DNA of 64,000 nt from Mycobacterium sp. SMC-8 (GTDB lineage Bacteria > Actinomycetota > Actinomycetes > Mycobacteriales > Mycobacteriaceae), in NCBI RefSeq assembly GCF_025263565.1, contig NZ_CP079865.1:6076001-6140000 (forward strand). Reading direction: 5' to 3'. Position numbers and translations under genes: made by a program. Shown piece by piece: positions 43,571 to 52,937 of this stretch. Each line of letters begins with the position of its first letter. Position 1 is the first letter of the stretch. The notes under the pieces were generated by a model, which worked only from the letters and a program-made list of their open reading frames with translations, ran no database searches and was not told the DNA's origin.

Positions 43571-44800
43571 TTACCAGGTGACCGGTAGTTCGTAGACGCC
43601 GTAGGCGAGCCGGTCATGCTTGAACGGCACCTCCTCCAACGGGATCGCCAGCTTCATCGTCGGGATCCGGCGCAGCAGCGTGTGGAACACGATCTGTAGC
43701 TCGGCGCGGGCCAGCTGCTGTCCTACGCACTGGTGCCGGCCGTAGCCGAAGCCGAGTTGCTGGTTCGCATCGCGGGTCAGGTCGAGCGTGTCCGGCTCGG
43801 GGTAGGCCCGCTCGTCCCAGTTGGCCGGCGCCAGATCCAGGATGATGCCCTCCCCCGCCCGGATGGTCTCCCCGGCGATCTCGATGTCTTCCGTGGCCAC
43901 CCGGCGTTGGCCGTTCTGAATGATCGACAGGTAGCGCATCAGCTCTTCGACGGCGTTGGCGATGAATTTCGGGTCGTCGGAATCACGAAGAAGCGCAGCT
44001 TGTTTCGGGTTCTCCAACAGCGCGCAGATCCCGATCCCGATCATATTGGCGGTGGTCTCGTGGCCGGCGATGAGCAGACCGGTGCCCAGTTGCGCGGCCT
44101 CCTTGACGCTGATCTCGCCGGCGGTGACGCGCTCGGCGAGGTCGGAGACCGCGTCCTCGGCGGGGTTGGCCTGCTTCTCCTCAACGAGGTTGATCAGGTA
44201 CTGGTGCAGGCTCATCGCACCCTTCTGCATGGCGTCCGCGGCCGCGTAGCGGGCGAGCCCGGCATTGGCGTGCTCCTGAAAGAACTCGTGGTCCTCGTAG
44301 GGCACGCCGAGCATGTCGCTGATGACCCGGGTGGGCACCGGGAGCGCGAGCTTGGCGACCATGTCGGCCGGCTGCGGGCCGGCCAGGATCTCGTCGATGC
44401 ATTCGTTGGTGACGTCCTGAATCACCGGGCGCAGCGCCTCGACCCGCCGGAAAGTGAACGGCTTGGACAGCATCCGGCGGAACCGGGTGTGCTCCTCGGC
44501 ATCCGAGGTGAACACCGAGCGCGGCCGCTTGTACACCGTGGACAACATGTGCTCGTTCCAGTGCGGGAAGCCCTCCCGCCTGTCGTCCACGCTGACCCTG
44601 GAGTCGGCGAACAGCGTGCGCGCCACCTCATGGCCGGTGATCAGCCACGGCGTGGCGCCGTTCCAGATCCGCACGCGGGACAGCGGTTTGGCCTTGTTCA
44701 TCTCGAGCATCTGCGGCGGCGGCGCGAACGGGCAGCCCGCGGCGCGCTCCATCGGGTACTCCGGCACCGCCACCGCTTCCTGCGCAAGCGTCTCTGTCAT
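43571..44800 (-). CDS. Cytochrome P450
   Basis: 409 aa. I-helix motif LLIAGHETTA, E-x2-R in EELMRYLS, heme loop FGYGRHQCVGQ with Cys358. The N-terminal sequence contains AAGCPFAPPP, typical of soluble actinobacterial CYPs (CYP105-like in appearance). The ferredoxin gene lies one base upstream of the start, so this P450 has a dedicated electron donor. Within the operon it probably introduces the first hydroxyl group. Confidence 0.95.
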   Translation of the reverse strand: MTETLAQEAVAVPEYPMERAAGCPFAPPPQMLEMNKAKPLSRVRIWNGATPWLITGHEVARTLFADSRVSVDDRREGFPHWNEHMLSTVYKRPRSVFTSDAEEHTRFRRMLSKPFTFRRVEALRPVIQDVTNECIDEILAGPQPADMVAKLALPVPTRVISDMLGVPYEDHEFFQEHANAGLARYAAADAMQKGAMSLHQYLINLVEEKQANPAEDAVSDLAERVTAGEISVKEAAQLGTGLLIAGHETTANMIGIGICALLENPKQAALLRDSDDPKFIANAVEELMRYLSIIQNGQRRVATEDIEIAGETIRAGEGIILDLAPANWDERAYPEPDTLDLTRDANQQLGFGYGRHQCVGQQLARAELQIVFHTLLRRIPTMKLAIPLEEVPFKHDRLAYGVYELPVTW

Positions 44801-44801
44801 T

Positions 44802-44996
44802 TCACTCCTCGATGTGGATGGCCAGGGCGGGGCATGCGGCCGCGGCCTTTCGGGTCTCCTCGGCGTGCTCGGGTCCGGGCTCGGGGATCAGCAGTTCGAC
44901 CACGCCGTCGTCGTCGCGTTGGTCGAACACGACACCGGCATTGAGCACACACTGGCCCGACGAGACGCACCTGTCCTGGTCGACCGTGACCCTCAT
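44802..44996 (-). CDS. [3Fe-4S]-type ferredoxin for the adjacent P450
   Basis: 64 aa, the typical size. Cys10, Cys16 and Cys55 (CVSSGQC and ACPAL) are three cluster ligands with no fourth Cys in the first motif, as in 3Fe-4S ferredoxins that reduce actinobacterial P450s. It lies one base from the P450 start and one base from the TetR stop. The reductase is not in the window. Confidence 0.93.
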   Translation of the reverse strand: MRVTVDQDRCVSSGQCVLNAGVVFDQRDDDGVVELLIPEPGPEHAEETRKAAAACPALAIHIEE

Positions 44997-44997
44997 G

Positions 44998-45651
44998 TCA
45001 AGACAGCTCCGTGACCGGGGCGTGCCACAGCCCGATGATCGCGTCGATCAGCCCGGTGGCCGCGGCCTGCCAGGTGGGCCGCGCGACGGGCGACCCCTGC
45101 GCGAGGAGCCGCTCACGGTCGGCACAGCTGTGCATCAATAGGTTGCGGCCCATGATGTTTCGTTCCACTCGGACGTCGACGGGCAGATCGGGCAGACAGC
45201 CGTTGATCCCGTCGAGTACCCGGACCAGCGACGGTGACGACAGTGCGTCCTTGACGATCATGTTGTGGTATGCCGGGTCGGTCATCACCTGCGCGGCGAA
45301 CCGGGCGTACCAGGTCGGATTGCCCAGTTCGGCAAGGTGATCCGTCAACGGGCAGACAAGCGCGGCCACCCAGTCGCGCATGTCGGTCGAATCCCCGATC
45401 TCGGCGACCCGGCGCTCACGCAGCTCCTCGATCGGGCCCCGGTGCTTGTGCTCGATGGCACGCACCAGGTCCGCCTTGGTGCCGAAGTGGTAGCCGACTG
45501 CGGCGTTGTTGCCCTGGCCGGCGGCTTCGCTGACCTGCCGGTTGGACACCGCGAACACCCCGTGTTCGGCGTAGAGCCGCTCGGCCGCCTTCAGGATCGC
45601 CTCTTGGGTGCTGCTTGCACGGTCGGCCCGCACGGTCCTCGCAGTCGTCAC
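44998..45651 (-). CDS. TetR-family transcriptional regulator
   Basis: 217 aa from GTG 45651; in-frame GTG alternatives are 45672 and 45708, the latter overlapping the SDR stop as GTGA. DNA-binding domain: AILKAAERLYAEHGVFAVSNRQVSEAAGQG then AAVGYHFGTKADLVRAIEH. The downstream start is preferred because 45652-45704 is AT-rich and contains an inverted repeat suited to an operator. It probably regulates the ferredoxin-P450 genes that follow and may split the long operon. Confidence 0.85.
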   Translation of the reverse strand: MTTARTVRADRASSTQEAILKAAERLYAEHGVFAVSNRQVSEAAGQGNNAAVGYHFGTKADLVRAIEHKHRGPIEELRERRVAEIGDSTDMRDWVAALVCPLTDHLAELGNPTWYARFAAQVMTDPAYHNMIVKDALSSPSLVRVLDGINGCLPDLPVDVRVERNIMGRNLLMHSCADRERLLAQGSPVARPTWQAAATGLIDAIIGLWHAPVTELS

Positions 45652-45678
45652 GCTCTCAGTGAACCCGGTCACACCTGC

Positions 45679-45698
45679 TAAGTCAAGCGACTGATTTA
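45679..45698. promoter_or_regulatory. Inverted repeat upstream of TetR (candidate operator)
   Basis: TAAGTCA and TGATTTA match at 6 of 7 positions around 6 bp, with AGTC-N4-GACT nested inside. It sits in a low-GC patch just upstream of the preferred TetR start. Confidence 0.4.
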
Positions 45699-45704
45699 AA
45701 GCAA

Positions 45705-46535
45705 TCACCCTGCGGTCTGCCCGGTTGCCGGCTTGCGGACGATCACCTTGCCCGCGACGGTGCCGCCGTCGACCGGCAACACGGTGCCGGTGACGTACCG
45801 AGACCGGTCCGTGGCCAGGTACAGTGCGGCCTCGGCGACGTCCTCGGCGCTGCCCTCCCGCTTGAGCGGGCGGTCGTCTCGCATCTGCTGCCGGATTCTG
45901 GCCTCGAAGCGTTCCAGCCGTTCCCGGTCCTCGTCAGTGGCCGACGAGGCGAGAATCGGCGTCGGTATGTTGCCGGGCGCCAGGCAGTTCACCCGCACCT
46001 CGTAATGCGCGAGCTCGATCGCGGCGCATTTGGTGAAGTGGATGATCGCCGCCTTGGAGGCGCGGTAGGTCGAGACGCCGCCACCGGCCTGGATACCGCC
46101 GATCGAGCCGAGGTTGACGATGGATCCGCCGCCGCGGTCGGCCATGTGCCGCGCGGCGTCCCGGGTGCCGGCCATGACGCCGAGCAGGTTCACCCGCATG
46201 ACCCGGTCGAACTCCTCGAAGTCCTCGTGGAACAGGCCTTTGCGCAGCGGACTGGAGATTCCCGCGTTGTTCACCATCACGTTCAGCCCGCCGAAGGTCT
46301 CGACCGCCGCTGCCACGAGCTCGCCGACCTGGGTCTGATCGCCGACATCGGTATGCCGGTACACGGTCTTGGCACCGCGTGAATTCAGCTCGGCGGCAAG
46401 CTGTTCCCCGAGATCGTCGCGGACGTCGGCGATCACCACGCCGGCCCCTTCGGCGGCGAACCGTTCGGCGATGCCCCGGCCGATCCCCGATGCGCCGCCG
46501 GTGACCACGGCGACCTTGCCCACGAGTTCGTTCAT
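45705..46535 (-). CDS. SDR-family oxidoreductase
   Basis: 276 aa from ATG 46535, after GGAGGAG. Motifs: TGGASGIGRGIAERF, NNAGISS, Ser in LGSIGGIQ, Y-x3-K in YRASKAAI and C-terminal TGTVLPVDGGT. It oxidises or reduces an alcohol or ketone with NAD(P). The start overlaps the hydrolase stop by 4 nt. It is one of three SDRs in the long catabolic run. Confidence 0.9.
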   Translation of the reverse strand: MNELVGKVAVVTGGASGIGRGIAERFAAEGAGVVIADVRDDLGEQLAAELNSRGAKTVYRHTDVGDQTQVGELVAAAVETFGGLNVMVNNAGISSPLRKGLFHEDFEEFDRVMRVNLLGVMAGTRDAARHMADRGGGSIVNLGSIGGIQAGGGVSTYRASKAAIIHFTKCAAIELAHYEVRVNCLAPGNIPTPILASSATDEDRERLERFEARIRQQMRDDRPLKREGSAEDVAEAALYLATDRSRYVTGTVLPVDGGTVAGKVIVRKPATGQTAG

Positions 46536-47356
46536 CTGTGCTCCTCCAAGAAGTCCAGCAACAGCTGGTTGACAGCGGCGGGCCGCTCGATCTGCGGGCA
46601 GTGTCCGGCGCCGTCGACGACGGCCGAGCGCCCCTCGGTAATCTGCCCGGCGATCTCGGCCGCCCAACCCGGGGGCAGCAGTTTGTCGTCGCCCCCTTCG
46701 ATCACCAGGGCCGGTACGGCGATGCGGCCGTAGGCGCGCGCACTGCTCGGGGCCGGCGGAGGTTCCAGGCCCGGGCGGCGGAACCGCGCCGCGGCCAATG
46801 ACTCCCACGCGCCGGGGGCGATGCTCGATTCGTAGCGGCGCCGCACGTATGCCTCGTCGGCGGGGTAGGCAGGATCGGCGAACAACGCGGTCACGATGCG
46901 GCGCATGCCCTCGACGGAGGCGTCGTAGTCGTAGAGCGCGCTGACGTGCTCGTTGCGCTGGATCTCGCCACCACCGCAGATCGCGACCAGACTGCGCGCC
47001 GGCAGCACCGGTGCGTCCGAGGTGGCGTCGACGAGCAGGTTGATCGCGCCCATCGAATTGCCGACGAAGTGGGCGGCCTGCACACCCATCACGTCGCAGA
47101 AGCGCGCGATGTGCCGGATGCGCATGCCCCGGCCGTCGGTGAAGTCGACGACCTTGGCGGAGTCTCCGAAGCCGAGCATGTCCGGGGCCAGCACCCGGTA
47201 CCGCCCGGCCAGCGCGTCGATGGTGTGCTCCCAGCCGACGGCCGCGCAGGCGCCGAATTCCCCGCCGTGCAGCAGGACGACCGGATCCCCTTGTCCCGCT
47301 TCGAGGTAACTTGTGCGCAGGCCGTCGATGAGAACAGTCTTCGATCGGAACGCCAT
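46532..47356 (-). CDS. Alpha/beta hydrolase
   Basis: 274 aa from ATG 47356. Oxyanion region LLHGGEFGACAA, nucleophile elbow GNSMGA, acid EGGDDKLLPP and His GAGHCPQIERP. It resembles meta-cleavage product hydrolases (MhpC/BphD type), which break a C-C bond, but ester hydrolases share these motifs. A second enzyme of this type is at 55511, so one may act on a later intermediate. It is 4 bp downstream of the flavin reductase stop. Confidence 0.9.
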   Translation of the reverse strand: MAFRSKTVLIDGLRTSYLEAGQGDPVVLLHGGEFGACAAVGWEHTIDALAGRYRVLAPDMLGFGDSAKVVDFTDGRGMRIRHIARFCDVMGVQAAHFVGNSMGAINLLVDATSDAPVLPARSLVAICGGGEIQRNEHVSALYDYDASVEGMRRIVTALFADPAYPADEAYVRRRYESSIAPGAWESLAAARFRRPGLEPPPAPSSARAYGRIAVPALVIEGGDDKLLPPGWAAEIAGQITEGRSAVVDGAGHCPQIERPAAVNQLLLDFLEEHR

Positions 47357-47360
47357 GGTG

Positions 47361-47966
47361 CTAGGTGACCAATGTCCGGCTGGTCTGCGCGAACGCCAGC
47401 ACCTGGCTCGCCAGCAGCTCGAGCTGATTGGCCACGGCCCTGCCCTGCTCGGTGTCGGCGAGCTCGCCCGACGGATCCCAGATCGGGTCGGCGGAGTTGA
47501 TCGCCACACCCAGCGGGGTCGGCCATGCCCGCAGCGCGTGCCCGATGCTGCGCAGCTGGGTGAGCGTGCCCACCGCGGCCTGCCACCCGTAGGCGCAACT
47601 GATGCAGCCCCACGGGGTGTTGTCGAGGTAGACGCGGGGGTCCTCCCGCAGATCCTCGATGTAGTCGAGAGCGTTCTTGACCAGCCCGGAGATCGCCCCG
47701 TGGTATCCGGGCGAGCCCACCACTACGGCGTCGGCGTCCCGAAGGGTCTTGACCAGTTCGAGGGCTTTGGGTGTGCGCTCCAGCTCGTGCGGAGCGTACA
47801 TCGGCAGGTCGAGGTCCTCCGCACTGAACAGCCGGGTGCGTCCACCCTGCTGCTCCACCGACGTCAGGCAGTAGCGCAGAGCCCGTTCGGTCGACGAGTT
47901 GGCCCGCAGTGTGCCGCCGAGACCCACGATGAACGGTTGATTGATACTGGTCACTTCCCCACTCAC
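47361..47966 (-). CDS. NAD(P)H-dependent FMN reductase
   Basis: 201 aa from GTG 47966 (GTGA overlap); a GTG four codons later with a better ribosome site is possible. It is a flavodoxin-like protein: FIVGLGGTLRANSSTERALR at the phosphate loop and VVVGSPGYHGAISGLVKNALD. It supplies reduced flavin or reduces quinones. In this operon it could support the LLM-class enzyme at 49803, if that enzyme uses FMNH2 rather than F420. Confidence 0.88.
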   Translation of the reverse strand: MSGEVTSINQPFIVGLGGTLRANSSTERALRYCLTSVEQQGGRTRLFSAEDLDLPMYAPHELERTPKALELVKTLRDADAVVVGSPGYHGAISGLVKNALDYIEDLREDPRVYLDNTPWGCISCAYGWQAAVGTLTQLRSIGHALRAWPTPLGVAINSADPIWDPSGELADTEQGRAVANQLELLASQVLAFAQTSRTLVT

Positions 47967-48961
47967 TTGATCGCGATCGGACTGACAGGTGCCCCGACGG
48001 CGCCGACCACCTTCAGTGGCGGTGCGACGAGCTGGAATTCGTAGCTGCCGTCGGCGGCGCAGTCGGCGGCGATCGGACCGAGGTCCCAGTACTCGCCGAG
48101 CATGAGGCCCATGTCGCGCAGGCACAGCATGTGCATCGGCAGGAACGTTCCCGTCACGCCGTTGGCGGGGTCGGGGTCCTCGACCATCAAATTGTCGGCG
48201 GCCACAGCTGCCACCTCGCGTTCGTGCAGCCAGGCCGCGCAGGTCCAGTGCAGTCCCGAGCCGGCTTCCCCACCATCCCCGGTCTGGAGGAAGCGCGTCC
48301 ACCACCCGGTGTGCACCACCACGATGTCGCCAGAGCGGATCTCGACCTGCTGGCGGGCGACGATCTCGTCGAGTTCGTCGGGGGTAATCGGGGTCCCTGG
48401 CTCGCAGAACGTGTCCGCGCCGCGATGCGCGACGACGTCGAGGAGTACCCCGCGGGAGGCGATGCCCTTCCTGTCGACTTTCTCGATCCCGAGGTGGAAG
48501 GCGCCGAAGCTGGTCACCGAGTCAGCCGGAAATCCGTTGTAGAGCTTGTCCTCGTAGTACACGTGTGACATCGCGTCCCACTGCGTGGCGGCCTGCAGCG
48601 GCATCACGATGATGTCGTCGTTGAACCGGAACGGGTTGTCGGCGAAGAACGCGCTCATGTCGGCGGCCACCGCGTTGCGCAGCCATTGAGGCCCGTACTC
48701 GACGAGCGTGGAGGCGTCACCCCCGTCGACGGTCATCACGTGAACGGGGTTCTGTCGGAACTTGAACGCGCCCTGAGGTCCCCCGGAGCTGAAGTCGCCA
48801 CCGAGGGAGATCACCTTGCCCTGCGTGACCAGGCCTGCGGCTTCGGCGACCTTCTCGGCAGTGATGAAGTTGAGGGTACCGAGTTCGTCGTCGTCGCCCC
48901 ACCGTCCCCAGTTGCGGACCTCGTCGGCCATCCTGCGGAAGTCGCTCATGGTGCCGGTCAT
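47963..48961 (-). CDS. Cyclase-family protein (kynurenine formamidase-like fold)
   Basis: 332 aa from ATG 48961, overlapping the SDR stop as ATGA. The metal-binding region is TQWDAMSHVYYEDKLYNG, the form found in larger bacterial cyclase-family proteins; then SRGVLLDVVAHRG and GDIVVVHTGWW. Known relatives hydrolyse formylkynurenine, isatin or cyclic ketone-derived bonds. Hydrolytic ring opening of a cyclic intermediate would fit the operon, but no substrate is proven. Confidence 0.87.
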   Translation of the reverse strand: MTGTMSDFRRMADEVRNWGRWGDDDELGTLNFITAEKVAEAAGLVTQGKVISLGGDFSSGGPQGAFKFRQNPVHVMTVDGGDASTLVEYGPQWLRNAVAADMSAFFADNPFRFNDDIIVMPLQAATQWDAMSHVYYEDKLYNGFPADSVTSFGAFHLGIEKVDRKGIASRGVLLDVVAHRGADTFCEPGTPITPDELDEIVARQQVEIRSGDIVVVHTGWWTRFLQTGDGGEAGSGLHWTCAAWLHEREVAAVAADNLMVEDPDPANGVTGTFLPMHMLCLRDMGLMLGEYWDLGPIAADCAADGSYEFQLVAPPLKVVGAVGAPVSPIAIK

Positions 48962-49800
48962 CGGGAACTCCCTTGTGCGGACTGCGGATCGGTCATCTGG
49001 GCGGTGATGCGCTGGGCGAGGATGCCGCCGTCGGTCCACACCACCTGTCCGGTGAGGTAACCGGCGGCCCGGCTGCCGAGGAACACCAGCATCGCCGCCT
49101 GCTCCTCGGGCGTCGACACCCGCCCCAGCGGGGCGGTGAACGAATCGAGGTACTGCTGACCGTAGGCCGAACGCAACTGGTCCAGTATCGGGGTTTCGGT
49201 AACCCCCGGTGCGGTGCAGTTGATCCTGATGCCGCGGGCGCCGAGATCGACGGCCCGATGCATCCCGTAGAGGATGATCGCCTCCTTGGACTGGCGGTAG
49301 CCGCCGTCGGCGAGCGCGTCGGGATGCTCGGCGCACCACCGCAGGCCTTCTTCCACCGACGTGGTGGCGAGAAGACCCGCGGTGGTGGCGGCGTGGTTTA
49401 GGTAGCCCGAAGCGGCCAGCGAGGACACGTTAGTGATCGAGGCCCCGGCCGGCATCCGATCCACCAACGCTTCGGTGAACTGGCGCATACCGAGAAAGTT
49501 GATCCGCACCACCAGCAGCGGGTCCCGGATTCCCGACGACACCCCCGCGACGTTGAACACCGCGTCGACGCCGTGACCCACCGCGGCCGCGGCGTTGTCG
49601 ACAGAGTCCGGGTCGGCCAGATCGACCGGGATGAAGTCCCCGAGGGCAGAACGGTTTTCCGGCGCGCGCAGGTCCAGGCCGGTGACCCGCGCGCCGAGCG
49701 AAGCGAGCTGATGCGCCACCTGTGCTCCGATCCCCGAGGCGCACCCGGTGACCACCGCGTGCCTGCCGTCGAAGCGCACCAGCTCGTCCAGCGGGGTCAC
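48958..49800 (-). CDS. SDR-family oxidoreductase
   Basis: 280 aa from GTG 49800, two bases after the LLM stop. Cofactor motif VTGCASGIGAQVAHQL, Asp-containing VDLADPDS, Ser in NVSSLAASGYL, and Y-x3-K in YRQSKEAII after an extended insert (about 30 residues). The insert resembles 3alpha-hydroxysteroid dehydrogenase-like SDRs. It probably oxidises a ring hydroxyl made earlier in the pathway. Confidence 0.9.
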   Translation of the reverse strand: MTPLDELVRFDGRHAVVTGCASGIGAQVAHQLASLGARVTGLDLRAPENRSALGDFIPVDLADPDSVDNAAAAVGHGVDAVFNVAGVSSGIRDPLLVVRINFLGMRQFTEALVDRMPAGASITNVSSLAASGYLNHAATTAGLLATTSVEEGLRWCAEHPDALADGGYRQSKEAIILYGMHRAVDLGARGIRINCTAPGVTETPILDQLRSAYGQQYLDSFTAPLGRVSTPEEQAAMLVFLGSRAAGYLTGQVVWTDGGILAQRITAQMTDPQSAQGSSR

Positions 49801-49802
49801 GA

Positions 49803-51122
49803 TCAGCTCGCAGCTTCCTTCGCGGCCTTGGCGTCCTTCTCGGCCTGTGCAGCCTTGACGCGGCCCTCGTTGATCTCGGCCATCGCCTCGGGAATCTCCC
49901 CCGCCGTGAACTTGCCGCCGCGGCCGGTGGGCAGACCGCCGAACGCGTAGGTTTCGTCGAACAGCGGTGCGTCCCAGTGCTGCCGGCGCGCCTCGACCTT
50001 CTCGATCACCGGCGCCAAACGCTTGGCCTTGTCCTGCACCGCTTTCGCGTCGCGCTCGATGAACTCGGGCAGGATCTCTTTGCCCATGATCTCGATGGAC
50101 TCCATCGTGCCCTCGTGGCTGCGCGGGTTGAGCAGCAGGATGATCTCGTCGACGCCGCTGGCCTCGTAACCACGCAGGAATTCGCGGACGGTGTCGGGTG
50201 ATCCGATCGCGCCGCGGCCCGGCCCGTAGGCCAGCGTGGGATCGTCCTTGACCGCCTTTTCGTAGAGCTCCCACACCCCGGTGCGCCCAGGGGTGTGCAT
50301 GCCCGTCAGGTAGTAGTGCATGATCCCGAACGAGAAGAACCCGCCGCCGATGCCGAGCCGCTTGAGCGCCTCCTCGTCGGTCTTGGCCACCATCATCGAC
50401 AGGTCGCCGCCGATCGCGAGCAGGTTGGGATTGATCGCCGGGGTGATCGGCGTGCCCTTCTCCTCGAACTCCTTGTAGTAGCCGTCCACCCGGTCTTTGA
50501 GCGCCTCGGGTCCGGTGTAGGCGAAACTCAGTGCGCCGATGGCTTTCTGGGCGGCCATCTGCACCGACGACGGCCGTGTGCACGCCACCCAGACGGGCGG
50601 GTGCGGCTGCTGCAGCGGCTTCGGGATCACGTTGCGAGCCGGCATTTCGACGTGCTCGCCCTTGAAGCCGGTGAACGGCGCCTCGGTCATACACCGGATC
50701 GAGACCTCAAGTGCCTCTTCCCACATCGTGCGCTTGTCGGCCGGGTCGATGTTGAAGCCGCCGAGCTCGGCGACCGACGACCCCTCACCGGTGCCGAACT
50801 CCACCCGGCCGTTGGACAGGTGGTCGAGCGTGGCCACCCGTTCGGCGATGCGGGCCGGATGGTTGATGGGCGGCGGCAGGTGCATGACGCCGAAGCCGAG
50901 TCGGATGTTCTTGGTGCGCTGGCTCGCCGCGGCCAGGAACATCTCCGGCGCGGTGGAGTGGCAGTACTCCTCCAGGAAGTGATGCTCGGTGAGCCACACC
51001 GTGGAGAAGCCGGCCTTGTCGGCGAGTTCGACCTCGTCGAGACCGTGCTGGAAGAGCTGGTGTTCGTCGTCGTCAGACCACGGCCGGGGCAACGGGAACT
51101 CGTAGAACAGGGAAATCTTCAC
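49803..51122 (-). CDS. LLM-class flavin-dependent oxidoreductase/monooxygenase
   Basis: 439 aa from GTG 51122; the ribosome site AGGAGG forms the end of the upstream gene. Bacterial luciferase-like pattern: MKISLFYEFPLPRPW, ELADKAGFSTVWLTEHHFLEEY and VATLDHLSNGRVEFGTGEGSS. The length and the H-H motif resemble luciferase-type monooxygenases (including Baeyer-Villiger types) more than short F420 reductases. The C-terminal tail is an Ala/Lys-rich helix. With the FMN reductase nearby, it may be a two-component oxygenase. Confidence 0.9.
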   Translation of the reverse strand: MKISLFYEFPLPRPWSDDDEHQLFQHGLDEVELADKAGFSTVWLTEHHFLEEYCHSTAPEMFLAAASQRTKNIRLGFGVMHLPPPINHPARIAERVATLDHLSNGRVEFGTGEGSSVAELGGFNIDPADKRTMWEEALEVSIRCMTEAPFTGFKGEHVEMPARNVIPKPLQQPHPPVWVACTRPSSVQMAAQKAIGALSFAYTGPEALKDRVDGYYKEFEEKGTPITPAINPNLLAIGGDLSMMVAKTDEEALKRLGIGGGFFSFGIMHYYLTGMHTPGRTGVWELYEKAVKDDPTLAYGPGRGAIGSPDTVREFLRGYEASGVDEIILLLNPRSHEGTMESIEIMGKEILPEFIERDAKAVQDKAKRLAPVIEKVEARRQHWDAPLFDETYAFGGLPTGRGGKFTAGEIPEAMAEINEGRVKAAQAEKDAKAAKEAAS

Positions 51123-51128
51123 TGCTGT

Positions 51129-52937
51129 TTACCTCCTAGAAGATTCGGGGCTTTCGGGGCTTTGGATGGACAGTGGTTCCTGGTCGGTGGTCGCCGACTC
51201 CGCGATGTGGCACGCCGCGACGTAGCCGAACGTCATGGCGGGCCCGATCGTCGCGCCGGCACCGGCGTAACTGCGGCCCATCACCGCCGCCGACGCATTG
51301 CCGACCGCATAGAGCCCCTCGATCACCGTGTCGTCGCCGCGCAGCACGCGGGCGTGCTCGTCGGTGCGCAGCCCACCCGAGGTGCCGAGGTCGCCGAGGA
51401 TGATCTGGAACGCGTAGTACGGCGGCTTGCCGAGCGGGTGCAGATTCGGGTTGGGCAGCGTCAGGTCGCCGTAATAGTTGTCGTAGGCGCTGTCACCGCG
51501 GTTGAAATCGTCGTCGTGGCCTTGGGCGGCCAACTCGTTGAACCGTTCGGCGGTCCGGCGCAGTTGCGCCGGCGGGACCCCGATCCGGCCGGCGAGTTCC
51601 TCCCAGGTGGACCCCGTCTTGACGATGCCGGACTCCAGCCAGGCGGCCGGCACCTTCCGGCCAGTCGGGACGGGAGCGAACGGCACCTTGGGAATCGGCA
51701 GGTGCCCGGCGACGACGTACCGGTGGAACGACCGGATGTCGGTGATCAGCCAGCACGGGATGTGCGTGACACCGGAGCGCTCACCGTCGATCATCGCGTG
51801 GGCGAAGTCCATGTAGGGCGCGGCTTCGTTGATGAACCGCTCGCCCGCGCCGTTGACCACGAACTGGGATGGCATCATCCGTTCGTTGAGCATGAACTGC
51901 AACCGTCCGTCCGGCCAGCAGATCGCCGGGAACCACCACGCTTCGTCAAGCAGATCGGTTGCCGCGCCGAGCTTCTCGCCGGCCCGGATACCGTCACCGG
52001 TCGCGGCGGGATTGCCGAAGCTCCAGTCCTTGCCGGGTCCGGCGAGTTCAGCGACCCGGTTCAGCTCGGGCAGATGTTGCCGCCGCCAACCCATGTCGTG
52101 GTCGAAGCCGCCGCTGGCCAGGATCACCCCCCGCCGGGCCTGCACCCGCAGCACACGGCCGTCTTTCTCGATGACTGCGCCGATCACCCGCGCATCCGGG
52201 CCGTCGGTGTCGGTGATCAGCTCGGTCATCGGCGCGTTCAGCCATAGCGGGATGTCCTGCTGTTTCATCGCGAGCCGCAGCCGCGCCGACAGGGACTGAC
52301 CGATGGCCGCCATACGTTCCCCGAAGGCTCGGGCCCGGAACATCCGCCAGATCAACTTCAGCAGCACGGCCTTACCGCGCCAGTTCTGCCGGACCTGATA
52401 GAACAGCCGCAGGTCCTTGGGCGCGAACCAGATTCCCTTGGGCGCCAGCGCCAACGGGGCGAGCAGGTTATGTTCCTCGTCGCCGAGCACGCGCAGGTCA
52501 AGCTCGGGCACGTTGATGGTGCTGCCCAGCGCTGACCCGCCGGGAAGCTCGGGATAGTAGTCGGCGTATCCGGGCTTCCACACGAACTCCAGCCAGGGGC
52601 TGAGCTTTTCGAGGAAGTCCATCATCTCGGGCGCGGCGTTCACATAGGTGCGCAGCCGGGCGTCGCTGACCAGACCGCCGGTGATCTCCTTGAGGTAGGT
52701 GAACACCTGATCAGGGTCCGGCACGTAGCCCTCGCGGCGCTGCGACGGCGCCCCCGGCACCCAAATGCCGCCGCCCGACAACGCGGTGGAGCCGCCGAAC
52801 CGCGGCGACTTCTCCACCACCAGGGTGTCCAGGCCGGCTGACTTCGCGGCCAGCGCGGCGGTCATCCCGCCGCCACCGGACCCGATCACCAGGACATCGG
52901 TGGCTTGGTCGAATCCTTGGCCCGCAGCAGAACTCAT
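51129..52937 (-). CDS. KstD-like FAD-dependent dehydrogenase
   Basis: 602 aa. FAD-binding [17 protein letters not shown] near residue 20; [13 protein letters not shown]-terminal [21 protein letters not shown] typical of 3-ketosteroid Delta1-dehydrogenase and fumarate-reductase-like enzymes. It dehydrogenates a cyclic ketone next to the carbonyl. The start overlaps the extradiol dioxygenase stop as ATGA. In steroid catabolism this step leads to ring aromatisation before hydroxylation and meta cleavage, the same set of enzyme types seen here. Confidence 0.92.
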   Translation of the reverse strand: MSSAAGQGFDQATDVLVIGSGGGGMTAALAAKSAGLDTLVVEKSPRFGGSTALSGGGIWVPGAPSQRREGYVPDPDQVFTYLKEITGGLVSDARLRTYVNAAPEMMDFLEKLSPWLEFVWKPGYADYYPELPGGSALGSTINVPELDLRVLGDEEHNLLAPLALAPKGIWFAPKDLRLFYQVRQNWRGKAVLLKLIWRMFRARAFGERMAAIGQSLSARLRLAMKQQDIPLWLNAPMTELITDTDGPDARVIGAVIEKDGRVLRVQARRGVILASGGFDHDMGWRRQHLPELNRVAELAGPGKDWSFGNPAATGDGIRAGEKLGAATDLLDEAWWFPAICWPDGRLQFMLNERMMPSQFVVNGAGERFINEAAPYMDFAHAMIDGERSGVTHIPCWLITDIRSFHRYVVAGHLPIPKVPFAPVPTGRKVPAAWLESGIVKTGSTWEELAGRIGVPPAQLRRTAERFNELAAQGHDDDFNRGDSAYDNYYGDLTLPNPNLHPLGKPPYYAFQIILGDLGTSGGLRTDEHARVLRGDDTVIEGLYAVGNASAAVMGRSYAGAGATIGPAMTFGYVAACHIAESATTDQEPLSIQSPESPESSRR

